From Shinisaurus crocodilurus (taxonomy: Eukaryota; Chordata; Lepidosauria; Squamata; Shinisauridae), in contig CM037879.1 in NCBI GenBank assembly GCA_021292165.1, positions 250,213,438 through 250,277,437 on the forward strand: 64,000 nucleotides of DNA, in the 5' to 3' direction. The notes beneath the pieces are model-generated. The model was given only the letters and a program-made list of their open reading frames with translations. It was not told the origin of the DNA and searched no databases. This document shows positions 9,705-21,097 of the stretch, one piece after another (positions within the stretch are counted from its first letter, which is position 1; each line of letters opens with the position of its first letter). Made by a program: the position numbers and the translations under genes.

Positions 9705-10961
9705 AAGCAATGCAAACATAACAAATCCTGTCAGACTAATCTGATCTCATTTTTTGATCGGGTAACCTCCCTTGTGGACTGTGGGAATGCTGTGGACATT
9801 ATATACCTGGACTTCAGCAAAGCTTTCAACAAAGTGCCTCATGATATCCTGATTAGTAAGCTAGCTAAGAGTGGGCTAGATGGAACAACTATCAGGTGGA
9901 TCCACAATTGGCTACAGAATCGGACTCAAAGAGTGCTTATCAATGGTTCCTTCTCAAACTGGGGAGGGGTAACGAGCGGGGTACCACAGGGCTCGGTCCT
10001 GGGCCCGGTGCTCTTCAACATTTTTATTAATGACCTGGATGAGGAGGTACAGGGAATGCTTATCAAATTTGCAGATGACACAAAGTTGGGTGGAACAGCT
10101 AATACTCTGGAAGACAGAAACAAAATTCAAAGTGACCTCGATAGGCTGGAGCGCTGGGCCGAAAACAACAGAATGAAATTTAACAGGGATAAATGCCAAG
10201 TGCTGCACCTAGGGAGAGGAAACCAAATGCAGAGTTACAGAATGGGGGACACTTGGCTCAACAATACTACAAGTGAGAAGGATCTTGGAATTGTGGTAGA
10301 TCATAAACTGAATATGAGCCAGCAATGCGACGTGGCTGCAAAGAAGGCAAATGCAATTTTGGGCTGTATTAATAGAAGTATAGCTTCCAAATCGCGGGAA
10401 GTGATAATTCCCCTTTACTCGGCACTGGTTAGGCCTCATCTTGAGTACTGCGTCCAGTTCTGGGCACCTCACTTTAACAAGGACATAGACAAACTGGAGA
10501 GGGTTCAGAGGAGGGCAACAAGGATGATAAAGGGACTGGAAACAAGGCCCTATGAGGAGAGACTGAAAGAACTGGGCATGTTTAGCCTTCAGAAGAGGAG
10601 ACTGAGGGGAGATATGATCGCACTCTTCCAGTATTTGAAGGGATGTCACACAGAGGAGGGCAAAGATCTCTTCTCGTTCATCCTAGTTTGCAGGACACGG
10701 AATAATGGGCTCAAGTTACAGGAACCTAGATTCCACCTAAGCATCAGGAAAAATTTCCTGACTGTCAGAGCAATAAGACAATGGAATCAACTACCTAGGG
10801 AGGTGGTGGGCTCTCCCAGTCTGGAGGCATTCAAGGTGCGGCTGGACAGACATCTGTCAGAGATGCTTTGACCTGGATTCCTGCATTGAGCAGGGGGTTG
10901 GACTCGATGGCCTTGTAGGCCCCTTCCAACTCTACTTTTCTATGATTCTATGATTCTATGA
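9705..10961 (+). mobile_element. 5'-truncated CR1 LINE
   Basis: The element starts abruptly inside the reverse transcriptase domain, as expected of incomplete target-primed reverse transcription. It runs through the stop codon at 10869-10871 and a short 3' UTR (GAGCAGGGGGTTGGACTCG at about 10888). It ends in a tandem ATTCTATG array (about 10940-10961), the hallmark 3' end of CR1. The 3' 90 bp is the source-type sequence for the tails of the SINEs at 1481 and 36448. Confidence 0.9.
9714..10871 (+). pseudogene. CR1 reverse transcriptase, C-terminal part (ORF2 fragment)
   Basis: This encodes the C-terminal half of a CR1-type non-LTR reverse transcriptase, which makes cDNA at a nicked target. 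The frame is open upstream of the first possible start, so the start is the truncation point at about 9714. Visible motifs are YLDFSKAF (about 9801), SGVPQGSVLGP (about 9975) with the usual following hydrophobic block, and the catalytic FADDTKLGG (about 10068), a variant of YxDD. The C-terminal region has LVRPHLEYC and LERVQRRATRMI, normal for CR1. The N-terminal endonuclease is missing. About 385 codons remain without a stop, which suggests a recent insertion, but without a promoter or endonuclease it is a dead copy. Confidence 0.9.
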
Positions 10962-12840
10962 AATGGCAGTTTACATTGCTGGACCTTACTGCAAAAATCA
11001 AAGATGTCCTCACTAAACTCCCGTCCCATGTATAAGAATGTGAGCTCTGCTTTGTGAAGCTTGCAGTCACGTCACAGAATATAATTAATTCTGCTTTGTA
11101 TCTTGTATCTTTTAACCTTTTTCTACCTAATCTGAATTTTATATTTTGTATAATCTATGCATGTATGTCTTCTTAATTCACTTATTCTGTATTAATAAAT
11201 GCAATCACTCAAAATGATAAAATCCTTAAACACCTATAGTGACCCCATCATTTATGAGAATAGTAATCTAATAACTAACGGAAATAGCAATCTTAAGAAA
11301 AAATAGATTGTCAGTCTATATCCAATTGGTCACCATTTACTGAACAGATTACTGAACATTTGATTCTTTTTTAATATTGCATCTAAAAATTTGTGGAGTT
11401 TAGACCCTATATAGTGTTTTTAACTTACATAAATAACTCAAATGTACATAATTTATTTAATTACTTCCTCAGGATATTCTTGTCAACGTTAAATTTCAGA
11501 GTAGGACTGTGTGCCTATTACCAGGTCTATTACCTAGGGATCTATAATTACCTGTTAGCTATGTTGTAAAAATTATGATAATAAGTATACTACACATAAA
11601 CAAAAGAATTAGATTCCAATGACCTATTGAATAAAATAGTCATTTTAATCCAAAATGAGCAGATTCATTTATGGTATCCAGGTTGTGGGTATGTTTATAG
11701 AAAAGGTAATGCAATGACATATTTAATATTTTTAATAAAAACATTTTTCACATCACTTTCTCTCCCTCCTCCCAATAACCTTCATGTTAACTCCTAGTAA
11801 GTGGGTCCATGCCATAGACTGCTTTGAATGAAAGTGGGGGTTCCAGCCAAAGAGGCCCCAGCCCACCATGTGCTATTCCACATCAGTAAAAATCAGACTT
11901 GAATTATGCATGAACACTTGTGAAAGGCAAAACTGGGCAGTTACAGCAGCACCAAGCGCATATGAGACTGAAGCTTTTGAGGTTTTCTTTTTTAGATTTA
12001 CAGGGAAGCCTCCTTTTCCCTCCCCTAATTGCTTCTCACTCTGCTTCTCACTTGGGGCATGAAAATGAGGCTGGTGCTGTAGTGTTAGTCAATGCAGAAA
12101 TCCATTTTTGTATCATATTTGTGACATTGTTTGCAACTGCATCAAGCTTAGGCACAGATGTGTTAAAGTTCTTTCTATTTACAGGAGTGATGGGAATGCT
12201 TTGAATGGCAGTTGTTCCTGCATAGATACAGACTCAGAAAGACCAGAGCATTTGGGGTGGGGTTGAATGACTTCTCTAAAAATAGCCAACATGCTATTCA
12301 CAGCCTTTCAGGACAGTTCATCAAGTGATGTCTGTTCCCAGGGCTCAGGAGAGAGAACTAGAAATGGCCATGAGAGGCTGAGAACCTGACATACAGGCAT
12401 ACCAAGGAGAAAGGCTGAGCCTTTCTAGAAGGTTTTTAAAATAAATGCTGTGTTCTATACCAAGGTTATCCAGCCCCTCATCATCACTTATAACAGTGGT
12501 GTAAGAGGGAATCTCGGCAGGTACAGTTTGTCATGACCCAGTGCTTTAAGGTTTGGAGAAGCTGCATCTGTCAAAATTCGTAATCTGTACAGGTATTAAC
12601 GGCACAGGATCCCTAATGTTAAAATGCTGATCACCCCTGCATTGTACTTACGTTACCACTCACTGACCAAATACCCAGAACCAACAGCACCATATACCAA
12701 GACTCTGGAACTCTCTCCCCCAGGAGATCCATCAAGCCCCCTCTCTTCCCACTTTTACCTGTTCCTGGAAAATCATTTTGTTACAGCAGGCTTTTTATGC
12801 AGAATGCTATGTTAATGCCAGCTTGTTTATTCTGCCTTTA
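10962..12840. other. AT-rich intergenic DNA
   Basis: No gene or named repeat. A stretch at 11427-11470 resembles 13197-13245 (shared core ACGTACATAATTTATTT with one change), possibly a small old repeat. Confidence 0.5.
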
Positions 12841-12940
12841 TGCCATGTTTTTATTTATTTATTTATTTATTAATCATTTTTAACTGTTAGCTGCCACGTG
12901 GGGATTTTTTTTTAAAGGCAGATATAAATATGCAAAACAA
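12841..12940 (+). repeat. TTTA repeat and SINE 3'-end fragment
   Basis: A TTTATTTATTTATTT tract (about 12848-12872) is followed by TTAGCTGCCACGTGGG and AAAGGCAGATATAAATATG. The latter resembles a diverged 3' body of a Sauria-type SINE on the plus strand. Confidence 0.4.
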
Positions 12941-13582
12941 ACAAACATTCCATCCCCATATAATGGGTGGGTGGGTATACTGTAGCATGCTGCATAGTCT
13001 GGAAGTAGAAATGTATAATCATGCTGTGTTTCACAACTTTTTTTTTTTTCTTTGAATGGGTCTAGAATAGATGAACCCCATAATGGCTTCCAGCAAGAAT
13101 TAATTCAGAAACATATCTGAAATGGCAGGGTGGTGGGCAGACGAAAGGACGGTATTGCTGCTTTGCAAACTAGCACTGAAGAATAGTTGTTCTTACAAAT
13201 CATTAATAACTCAAACGTACATAATTTATTTGGTTTTCCTCACAGTGCCCTGAGAGGACATATTTTTAAAAGAAAGACAAATCAGAGCTCACAAAATGGT
13301 GCAGGCAAGTGTTGTTTGTGATGTAATAAACTCTGCTGAGTGACCAGAACACTCATGTAGCCACATTCACATATCACCACTGTAACACTAGAGTTTTGCC
13401 AGGGACAAAAGGTTGTCCTTGCTAAAAGTGGGGAAGGATTCTGTGCATCTGGATCCTGTGCAACAAACTCATAGCAAAATGATGTATGCACTGTGTTACA
13501 AATGAATCTTTTGGAAAGCCCCGGCATGTTCATTCCTAAACCATTCTGTAAACCTGAAATAGAAAAGAGCCTGACTTCTCAG

Positions 13583-13585
<3 letters not shown>
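12941..13585. other. Intergenic, nothing recognised
   Basis: Unique-looking DNA with no exon or repeat signature that I can support. Confidence 0.5.

Positions 13586-13621
<36 letters not shown>
13586..13621. repeat. CT microsatellite
   Basis: An uninterrupted CT run of about 18 units. A shorter one lies at 13775-13794. Confidence 0.95.
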
Positions 13622-13624
<3 letters not shown>

Positions 13625-13795
13625 CTGGGGTTCACAAGGAGGAAAGAAAAGTTTACGTAAAAGAGGAGTAGCCCTGTGGCCTCTGCCATCACTTAGGTGT
13701 CACTACTGAGTGTTGGGCTTAAACATGGAAAATCACTCCTGCTCAATTTTGAAGATCAGTGGGAGCTCTTGGCCCTCTCTCTCTCTCTCTCTCTG

Positions 13796-13885
13796 TTTAA
13801 TCAACCTCACAGGGTTGTTGTGAGGCTAAAACACCATGGGCTCATTGGAGGAAGAATGGGAGACAAATATATCATAATAAAAACA
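13796..13885 (+). repeat. Sauria-type SINE fragment
   Basis: CAACCTCACAGGGTTGTTGTGAGG (13803 onward) is the diagnostic middle of the Sauria SINE body. It is followed by a decayed 3' part. The tRNA-like head is missing, perhaps replaced by the preceding CT repeat. Confidence 0.5.
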
Positions 13886-14631
13886 GCAGCAAGTGCCAAG
13901 GGGGTGGGAATGAAGTGTCTGGTTCCGCATTCTCCTTGCGGCTGCCCCCATGTACGCAGTCCTGCTCCTGTTTGGCAACAGCCCAGGGAATTCCTAGGCA
14001 GTACATTCCCAGATGGAGCCCTGTCACATCCATCCTAACATTGACAAACGAGCCAGAGTGTTTAACTTCTTCCACTGCTGCTTGAGGATCAAGTTCCTAT
14101 CGAGAGAGACCTCAAATCCTTTCAATCAATTCTGCTTTTCATCTCTGCAGTCTCATGGGCATTCTCTTAAGTGCTTATCTCTGAAGAAGTTTGAGGTGAT
14201 AACAGAACCCAAGAGAATTTCACCATGATCCCAGGGTTAAAATCGCTTCTCTCCTGAATGAGGCAAAAAGTGGCAGAAGGAAATAGGAAAGGGTTGAAAA
14301 ACGATGCCCAAAGAAAGTTAAGAATTGATAAAATTTTGTTAAGCTTCCTCCAGTGGAAAAATGGAAAGGCTATAACTGGGTTCGGGGGGGGGGGGAGAAT
14401 ACAAGGCAAAAAAGATAGCAGAGCTATAAGCATTCCACCATCCTTATCCAGTCCTGGAAAAGGGTAGTCCCTCCAAGGGGAAACTGTTCCCTACAAGTAG
14501 ACACATATAATTTCCCTCTTCTATCTGGGCATTTTAACAGCACTCAAACCCCTAACATTTGCTTCCATAGAACAGCTTGTTGAGTCTTCAAGTCTACTTT
14601 GGCTAACATGCACATTTATGGGCCCTCAACA
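13886..14631. other. Intergenic, nothing recognised
   Basis: A G homopolymer of about 12 lies at 14384-14395. No gene signature. Confidence 0.5.
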
Positions 14632-14872
14632 GCCATCATCATCATCAGGCGATCACTCGTGACCGAGTAAGATTGTCTTCCGGGATAAAAGGAGGAAATT
14701 CTAAAGAAGATTGTGTAGACTCTAGCGATGGGTCCGTAAGTGACTGTGGAGGCCAATTCTAGATCCACACAGCTTCCCACAGTGAGGACACAGGTTACCA
14801 GATAGAAGATGGTCCTGTAAAGGATTCATTTGACGTGCTTTTCGCTTAGCACGTTTCTCCCTTTCACTTCTT
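14632..14872 (-). mobile_element. Non-LTR retrotransposon 3' end with CCHH finger, copy 1
   Basis: On the minus strand, the end of an open frame (stop at about 14722) carries CPHCGKLCGSRIGLHSHLRTH-type spacing, C-x2-C-x12-H-x3-H. It is preceded by a basic EKRAKRKARQ stretch. A short 3' UTR ends in an ATG-type trinucleotide tail (CATCATCATC at about 14635). The same sequence recurs at 39850-40335 with few differences. Such a terminal finger is seen in some RTE-like LINE proteins; the clade is inferred, not proven. It is a 5'-truncated copy and not a host zinc-finger gene. Confidence 0.6.
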
Positions 14873-15524
14873 TGTGACCTTTCACCTTCCAAGTCATTGG
14901 TGGCCAACAACATTTTTGGCAAGTGTGCCACAGGTCCCAAGTATGAGGCAGCACTACTCCTGTGCATATGCAACTCAGTGGGAGCTCATGGAGGGATGGA
15001 ACACTGAGCGGCAGCACCAGAAGGCAAAAGGGACCCCAGAGTCTTCCCAGAAGGCATTGGTGAAGGGAGCTGGATCTGCACCATAAAGGCGTGTAGCTAT
15101 TGAATGGCCTGTAATACACAGTGTAGGCTGATGACACTGACATTGTGCTATGATCTAACACACACAAGCCCACCCAGGGGCTCCTGCAGCCTTAAAAGCC
15201 TTGGAGTGGTTTGTCTGAAGGGTACTGAGCTGTGGAGCAGGCAACAGCTCTTCACCAGAGACACAGGCTTGAGAGCAGGCCTGGGTTTGCTCTGCAGCCA
15301 AACCTATGGGCACTCGTGCTCTGCCTAGGAGTGCCTTAGAGCAGTTGTGCCAAAGACTGGTCATCCATGTTCCCGGTCAAGTCAAACCCAGGAGAAGCAA
15401 GCATTTGCATTCAATATCCATGTACTCCAGTATTACTGACTAGACATTTTCCATAGGTAGAGTATGTGCTTACCGTAGTTACTTCTCCATCCTCCCTTTA
15501 ATAAGTGTGATCTGAATTATGTAT
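14873..15524. other. Intergenic, unclassified repeat-like DNA
   Basis: GGTGGCCAACAACATTTTTGGC (about 14900) resembles transposon-terminal sequence, but I could not find a partner end. No gene. Confidence 0.35.
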
Positions 15525-15735
15525 GTATTTTATTAATTTCTTGCATTTTTATCCTGCCCTCCCTCTAAGGAGCTCAAGTCTGCTTACACAGTTCTCCCTC
15601 CTTCCCCATTCTGAATGATACTTATTGGCTGAAGACTACCCAGTGACTTTCATAGCTGAATGGGAATTTGAACCCAGGACTCCACAGTCCTAGACTGACA
15701 TTCTAAACACAAGAGCCATCATCTAGCTGCTTCAG
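15525..15735 (-). mobile_element. tRNA-headed SINE (Sauria-like), old copy
   Basis: The plus strand begins with an ATTTTATTAATTTCTTGCATTTTTATCC-type tail. It continues through GGAGCTCAAG and CCCAGTGACTTTCATAGCTG, and ends in a tRNA-like complement (GAACCCAGGACTCCACAGTC). The order is that of a reversed Sauria-type SINE with many substitutions. Confidence 0.6.
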
Positions 15736-16562
15736 CACTCAGCCAGGCTGAATCGGGAGTTGGTCAATTCACATCTGTAATGGACAGACAATCCTGATGG
15801 TTGGCACTGCCCCAAGGGCTGACATCTGTTGTTTTAAAATAATCGCTCTACCCTTGACTAATAAACCATTAGAAAGAAGCAGGGCTTTTTTTTAATACAC
15901 CCACCTAAAAATGGGATATTATCAAAATACACAGTACAGGTACAGGGATCTTTTAAGTGCATACTCCCTTCTATGTGTTGCCTGGAATGCAGGGGTATGG
16001 GGTCTGATTAATCACCATGGCAATAGATCAGTCCTAGTACCAGCAGGACCAGGACCATATCCAGTCTTTCTCAAGAGAATTGCATTTTATTCTAAATTCG
16101 TCTAGAAAGTATGAGCTAATATGTGTTTGTTTATTTGTTTCAGTGAGTCAGGAAACATTTTCATCTTGCCACATAATAAACACAGTCTCTTTATACTGGC
16201 ACTGTTTATGTTAAAACATGAACTGTTTCTGTTGGTAAGGGGGAGGTAGGCAGGAAAGATACCTCCAGTGTTCTTTAAACCTGGAATCCCTTAGATTATA
16301 ATTTATCTCTGCCTGCTGGAATACTGTGGCTATAGGTGTGTGTAGCTCTTGTGTGGTAGGCAAAATATTGTTAAACATCCCTTTGTAAATAGACAAATGT
16401 CAGCGTGCAGATCACCATCATGTGAAGGAACTGCTAAATTTCTCCCCCTAGTGATTGCAGAGCTTCTCATTTATCAGCCATCAAATCATGAGAAGTAATT
16501 TGGACATTGTTATCTTACCCATCCAAACCCTGACTTCAGTTTCCCATGAGAATAATGACCAA
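15736..16562. other. Intergenic, nothing recognised
   Basis: AT-rich, no supported feature. Confidence 0.5.
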
Positions 16563-16645
16563 GGCTATAACCCTAAAGCAAGCCCCACTGAACATGGTGG
16601 CATGTACTTCTGAGTCAATGTGCAGAGAATTGTGCTGTACGGCTC
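16563..16645. repeat. Decayed Harbinger-like MITE
   Basis: GGCTATAACCCTAAAGCAAGCCCCACTG and TGTACTTCTGAGTCAATG align by eye with the hairpin family seen at 9211, 33657 and 63809, with heavy divergence. Confidence 0.35.
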
Positions 16646-18402
16646 TTTCCTCTCCAGACTGTATTCCTATAATATTGTCCCACTAAACAGTCTGGGAAGT
16701 CAGGGTAGTGCCCAAGGCAAAGTCTACTGAGACATGACAGATACCATGCGTAATTCTACTACTTTCCCCAGCAAACACAAAGCACTGTTAATTCACTTAC
16801 ACCCCCCCCATCCCAGGCACCTCCACTGCTTGTGCATGGAAATTTATTGGCCATTTCCTTTATTCCATTATACACTAGGATTTTCTTGGATACCAAAGGA
16901 ATTTACTACCTATGAAAGTTTAACAAGCTGCAAAAAAATCTCCTCTCCTTCTGCCATCACCTATTCTGTTAGTCTACACCTGTCCATTGCTTCTTACACT
17001 TTAAAAAAAAACAAAAAACCCTTTTGCTCAGTTCTTCAGCTTCACCTAACAAGTCAAAAATTGCTTTGATAATCAATTCAATGTAGCTACTGGGGGGAGG
17101 GCTTAGACACAGAGGCAGAGTCTGCTGCCTACAAGGCTTTCTCACGCAATAGAGCTCTAAAGTCTTGAAGAGCAGTTCTTCTGGACCTGCTTTGTGAAGG
17201 TTTGGGCTTCTCTACATGAGGTGTTTAACCCACCACATTACCAAGGCTTCTGCTTCCAGATCCTTTGAGAGATTAAGATCAGCTCCTTTACACATTGTAT
17301 TTATGGGGGGTTTCTTTCTCTGCCTTTCTATATGTTCCATTACACAACCACAAGGTGGCACTGCAGTATAGCAGAATTGAGAAAATACAGGAGCTTCTCA
17401 TTCCAGTTCATTCCGCCAGTTCCAGATAATACTACACTTTCCTTGATCTAAAAAAAAGCCGCTGAAATGGTTGCAAAGAACATGAGAGGCCCTGGAGGAT
17501 GACAACGTCGTGTAAACCACCCACAAACTACCATGAGTGAGGAATCACGAGCGCGCAATAAATGCCTCGTGTGGAAAAGCCCTTTGACAATGGCAACAAG
17601 AGTCGATCAAATGACCCTCCCCAAGACACAACAAACACATGACTGTCAGTGGAGGGCAGTTTTCTGCCACAGCCAATATACTTTCAAAAGAAAGCCTTTG
17701 CAGCCATAGGCCAGAAGACAAAATCCCATGAATCAAGAGGCACAGCGAAGAATAAATAAAAATATAACACTAATGTAAAGATTTAAAATACATTCCGGGG
17801 AAAAAAGAGAAGAGGGGGAAGAAAAGGGACAAAGAAGTCAGTCAGCTTTACCAAATTGGTGAGAAAAATGCTTCTCTCGATGCTACCACCGTGGTGGTCC
17901 AAGAACTGAGTGGGAAAGGCAGCAGCTGTGCCCTTTGTGCAGGTGCAGAGCAGGAGGGTGGGCTCCAGCCAAAATTTTCAGCTCTTGAATGCTCTGAATG
18001 AAGCTCTGTGTAGGCAGAGAACCCATACACGTGATGCACAGAGACCACGAAGAAGAACCACAATTAGCTGTCTAGTGACTGAATTAATTTTTTCCCAACC
18101 TCACTTCCAGAACAGTCACTAGGCATTGACACCAACATTAAAATCCAAATGCTTCCATAGTCCAAGATCACACAACAGCATTTAGAACTTCAAGCACCAG
18201 GTCAAAATCCAGCACCTTTTCCTTTCCAACAAGTTTCCTGAGGATTCCACATGGACTTAATGATTTGAATTTGTCTAGCTTTTGATATTGGGGAGGGGGA
18301 GAGATGGTGATTATTTTTACATGAGAGTTAGTCAATTATTTCAGGAGAAATTGAATATCTTAAAGGGGATGGTGCATACCATTGTCAACAAAGAATCATT
18401 TA
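16646..18402. other. Intergenic; one possible unclassified repeat
   Basis: Around 17455-17720 the sequence has a repeat-like feel, with CpGs in an otherwise CpG-poor context, but there is no second copy here to define it. No coding signature. Confidence 0.4.
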
Positions 18403-18505
18403 GGGCGCAATCCTATGCATGTTTAGACAGAAAAAAGCACTGCTGGCTGGGGAATGCTGGGAGTTGTAGGACTTTTTCTGCCTGAATATGCATAGGGTTG
18501 CACCC
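18403..18505. mobile_element. Harbinger-like MITE with TTA duplication
   Basis: The termini are GGGCGCAATCCTATGCATG and the inverted GCATAGGGTTGCACCC. They are flanked by TTA at 18400-18402 and 18506-18508. The inner arms continue with CAGAAAAAAG and CTTTTTCTG. A 3-bp TTA duplication with GG-starting ends fits PIF/Harbinger. Confidence 0.6.
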
Positions 18506-18940
18506 TTAATGTCTTGGATAAAGAACCTGGCATTAGAAAAAAGGAAAAGAACACCTTCCCCTAATTTCTATGTTTCATTCATAGGTCTTACATGAAGCAA
18601 CCCAAGCCAGAAAAGTTACCAGTGCTTGAAATTATATTACAAGTTAACGTGTCAATGTCTAGAGTCGTTTGCTCTGCTGGTGCCATTATGCAATTTGCTG
18701 CCTCCACAATTCTACTGTGGTCTGGTCTGGATTATGCGGGCTAATCTGGTATGTCTAAGCACAGGATAAAACTAAAATTCTATTAATCCTTACTATTTCC
18801 ACCCATAGAAAATGAATTCTGGTCAGGTTAAGGTATGCCTTCATTTTTAAGAGGTCCTGAGTATGCACTCTGACTTTAAAAATGCACGCACACACACTCA
18901 TGGACTACCATGGCCTCTCTCATACAGAAGCAGTCAATTA

Positions 18941-19196
18941 TTCATCATTTATATAGGATGTTTATTCATTACAAACTGCTTTACAACCATTATTCATCCT
19001 CACAACTGCTCTGTGAGGTAGACCCATGCAGCCTAATCCTATGTTTACATAGAACTACTTCCCACCAATTTCAATTATACTTACTCATATGTAAATGTGC
19101 ATAGGATTGCAGCCTTAAATGTTCCCATTTTACAGATGAGCATTTGAGACAGGGAGAGAGAGATGCAGTAACTTGGCCAAGGCCACACAGTCAGCT
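18941..19196 (-). mobile_element. MIR-like tRNA SINE carrying a nested MITE
   Basis: CCATTTTACAGATGAGCATTTGAG and TTGGCCAAGGCCACACAGTC (19129-19191) are the conserved core of MIR/CORE-type SINEs, here reversed. The SINE is interrupted at 19024-19118 by a Harbinger-like hairpin (CAGCCTAATCCTATG to GCATAGGATTGCAGCC), so the SINE is the older of the two. Confidence 0.6.
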
Positions 19197-20855
19197 GGAA
19201 TTAATCAAACTATCCACTTGACCAGACTAATGAGGAATCCTTTGAGTAGCAAACCAAGCAGAATTATTGCCCAATCCACAATGAATTCTAGCAAGACTAT
19301 TTTAATAATCATCAAGAGGAGGAGGAGGAGGAGAAGTCATCCCTGAGTTATACTGGGAAAAGGTGTATGTGGAGATTTCCTTAGCAAATGCTTGAATTGA
19401 AACTGTGGATATCAATAACACCTTGGACACTCACTGCTTCAAATACAGAGAATGTTGTAAATACTAAGGCAAAGCAGGGAAGGGAGTCATGATGCAATAC
19501 TGTGTAAATCAGTGATTTTAAAACACCCTCCAGCATACCTAGCATAAAGCCAACAGGCGTAAAGCAAATATATGAGCTGCAGCTTAGTTCATCTGTATAC
19601 ACATCAAGACCCATTAAATTGTTAGCTCTGAATGAAAACCTCTCTCCTCTCTAACACTCTTATCTTGCTTATTCTCATGGTGCCCTTTGAACTTCAAAGC
19701 CATTCTTTCACTCAATTTGGCCACCATACTTCACAGTTACAATCACATCACTTCCACCTTTGTCAATGGGACTTCCATGAGAATGGTTATCTGTTGGATT
19801 GCACTCAATAGAAATTTAAGGGTGAGCTCAGCTGGCCCTTTGAGGTTTGGAGCACAAGACTTTAAAGCAGCAACATTTTTTTGTGCCCCTGGTTCACACC
19901 AGCTGAGAGCTGATAAAGAAATGTAGCTACATTTCTAGAGGGTTAGGTTCTCTAGAAAGCAACCATTCTTGCCCAGTTCAGACAGAAAAGCCAGGGGTGG
20001 TGGATATTTCTCCAGTTGTAGTGAGAGGGCCTGAGCCAAAAAAGCACAGAGAGGCAGGGAAGAAAATACCCAAATCACAGAAATATGAATTATGGGAAAC
20101 TACAAACAGCAATCTGGGCTGGTGGGAAGCAAGAACAGGCCAGAAGAAAGCATATGAAACATGAATCAGAAGGCAACCAGTGCCTTATATAATCTTCTAA
20201 CACATACACTGAGGACTTGTTCTTTGAAGCACAACCTCCTTATCGATTATCATTGTATTTAAAGTATCAATGGAGTACTGAGTGGTCTCAGCAAACCAAG
20301 AAAAGTGCACTGCAATACAGAGGCAGTACTGGTGCATTGAATGCTACAGTGCTCAAAATGGCAGTCTCCAAACAAAAGCCATGTTCAGTTAAGTAGTACC
20401 TCCAGGAGAAGATTATACCTAGCAGAGCTGGGGTGCACTGTGCAGTGCTACCATTTTCTCCTTCCCAAGCAGGTAAATGTAGTGCATGCTTTCCTAGGCT
20501 CAACTCAGAATTGGTTTGCCTAAAACAACCGAATTTGGGCTTGAGTTGGATCACGCCTCAAAGCCCATTTTAAGTGCAGATCCATTCCATTCTTCAGGGA
20601 CTCATGACAATGACACCAGAAACATGACCATGACAAGGTCTAGAGGTCTCCCAATGCTGGTTGCGAGCGCTCTCCACCCCCAGCCCTGCCTCCCACTGCA
20701 CCTTTCCCTTTCCCAAGGACAATGAACCTGGTGGCAGTGAGGAGGGCGGCTCCTGCTACGGCCTTTATTAGGCCCTGACACTTCGCAGCTGGACTGTGAG
20801 GGCCAAGGGAAGCATTCTAGGACATAGCAAAGGCCACAGCAGCAGTCCTTCTCAC
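19197..20855. other. Intergenic; GGA repeat
   Basis: An AGG trinucleotide run lies at about 19315-19334. Nothing else is recognised. Confidence 0.45.
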
Positions 20856-21097
20856 CAGGGATGTTGAAGAGTCCTTGGTCTCGAGTCATGAGTCGAGTCA
20901 CGAGTCGAGTCACGAGTCTTTGGACCCGAGTCTCGAGTCCGAGTCCTTGGTCCAAAATGGTGGCTCACGAGTCACGAGTCACGAGTCACGAGTCACGAGT
21001 CACTCCCAAAGCTGACTCCACGAGTCCCTCGAGACTCGGGTCCAAAGATTCGTGACTCGACTCGTGATTTGAGACCAAGGACTCTTCAACATCCCTG
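20856..21097. mobile_element. Foldback element with GAGTCAC minisatellite
   Basis: The ends CAGGGATGTTGAAGAGTCC and GGACTCTTCAACATCCCTG are perfect inverted copies. Arm similarity runs for about 85 bp, through TTGGTCTC and CTTTGGACCCGAGTCTCGAG. The interior at 20966-21003 is a tandem GAGTCAC repeat of about five units. The CAGGG ends suggest hAT, but I see no clear 8-bp target duplication. Confidence 0.65.

Noticed and set aside
11427..13245. Shared block of about 45 bp at 11427 and 13197
   Set aside because: Similarity is short and AT-rich; it may be chance or a fragment of an old repeat.
14722..14973. Host C2H2 zinc-finger gene
   Set aside because: The single finger repeats at 39902 with flanking transposon sequence and a trinucleotide tail, so it belongs to a LINE.
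20966..21003. CRISPR-like repeat array
   Set aside because: The 7-bp units are directly adjacent with no spacers, in a eukaryotic genome; it is a minisatellite.
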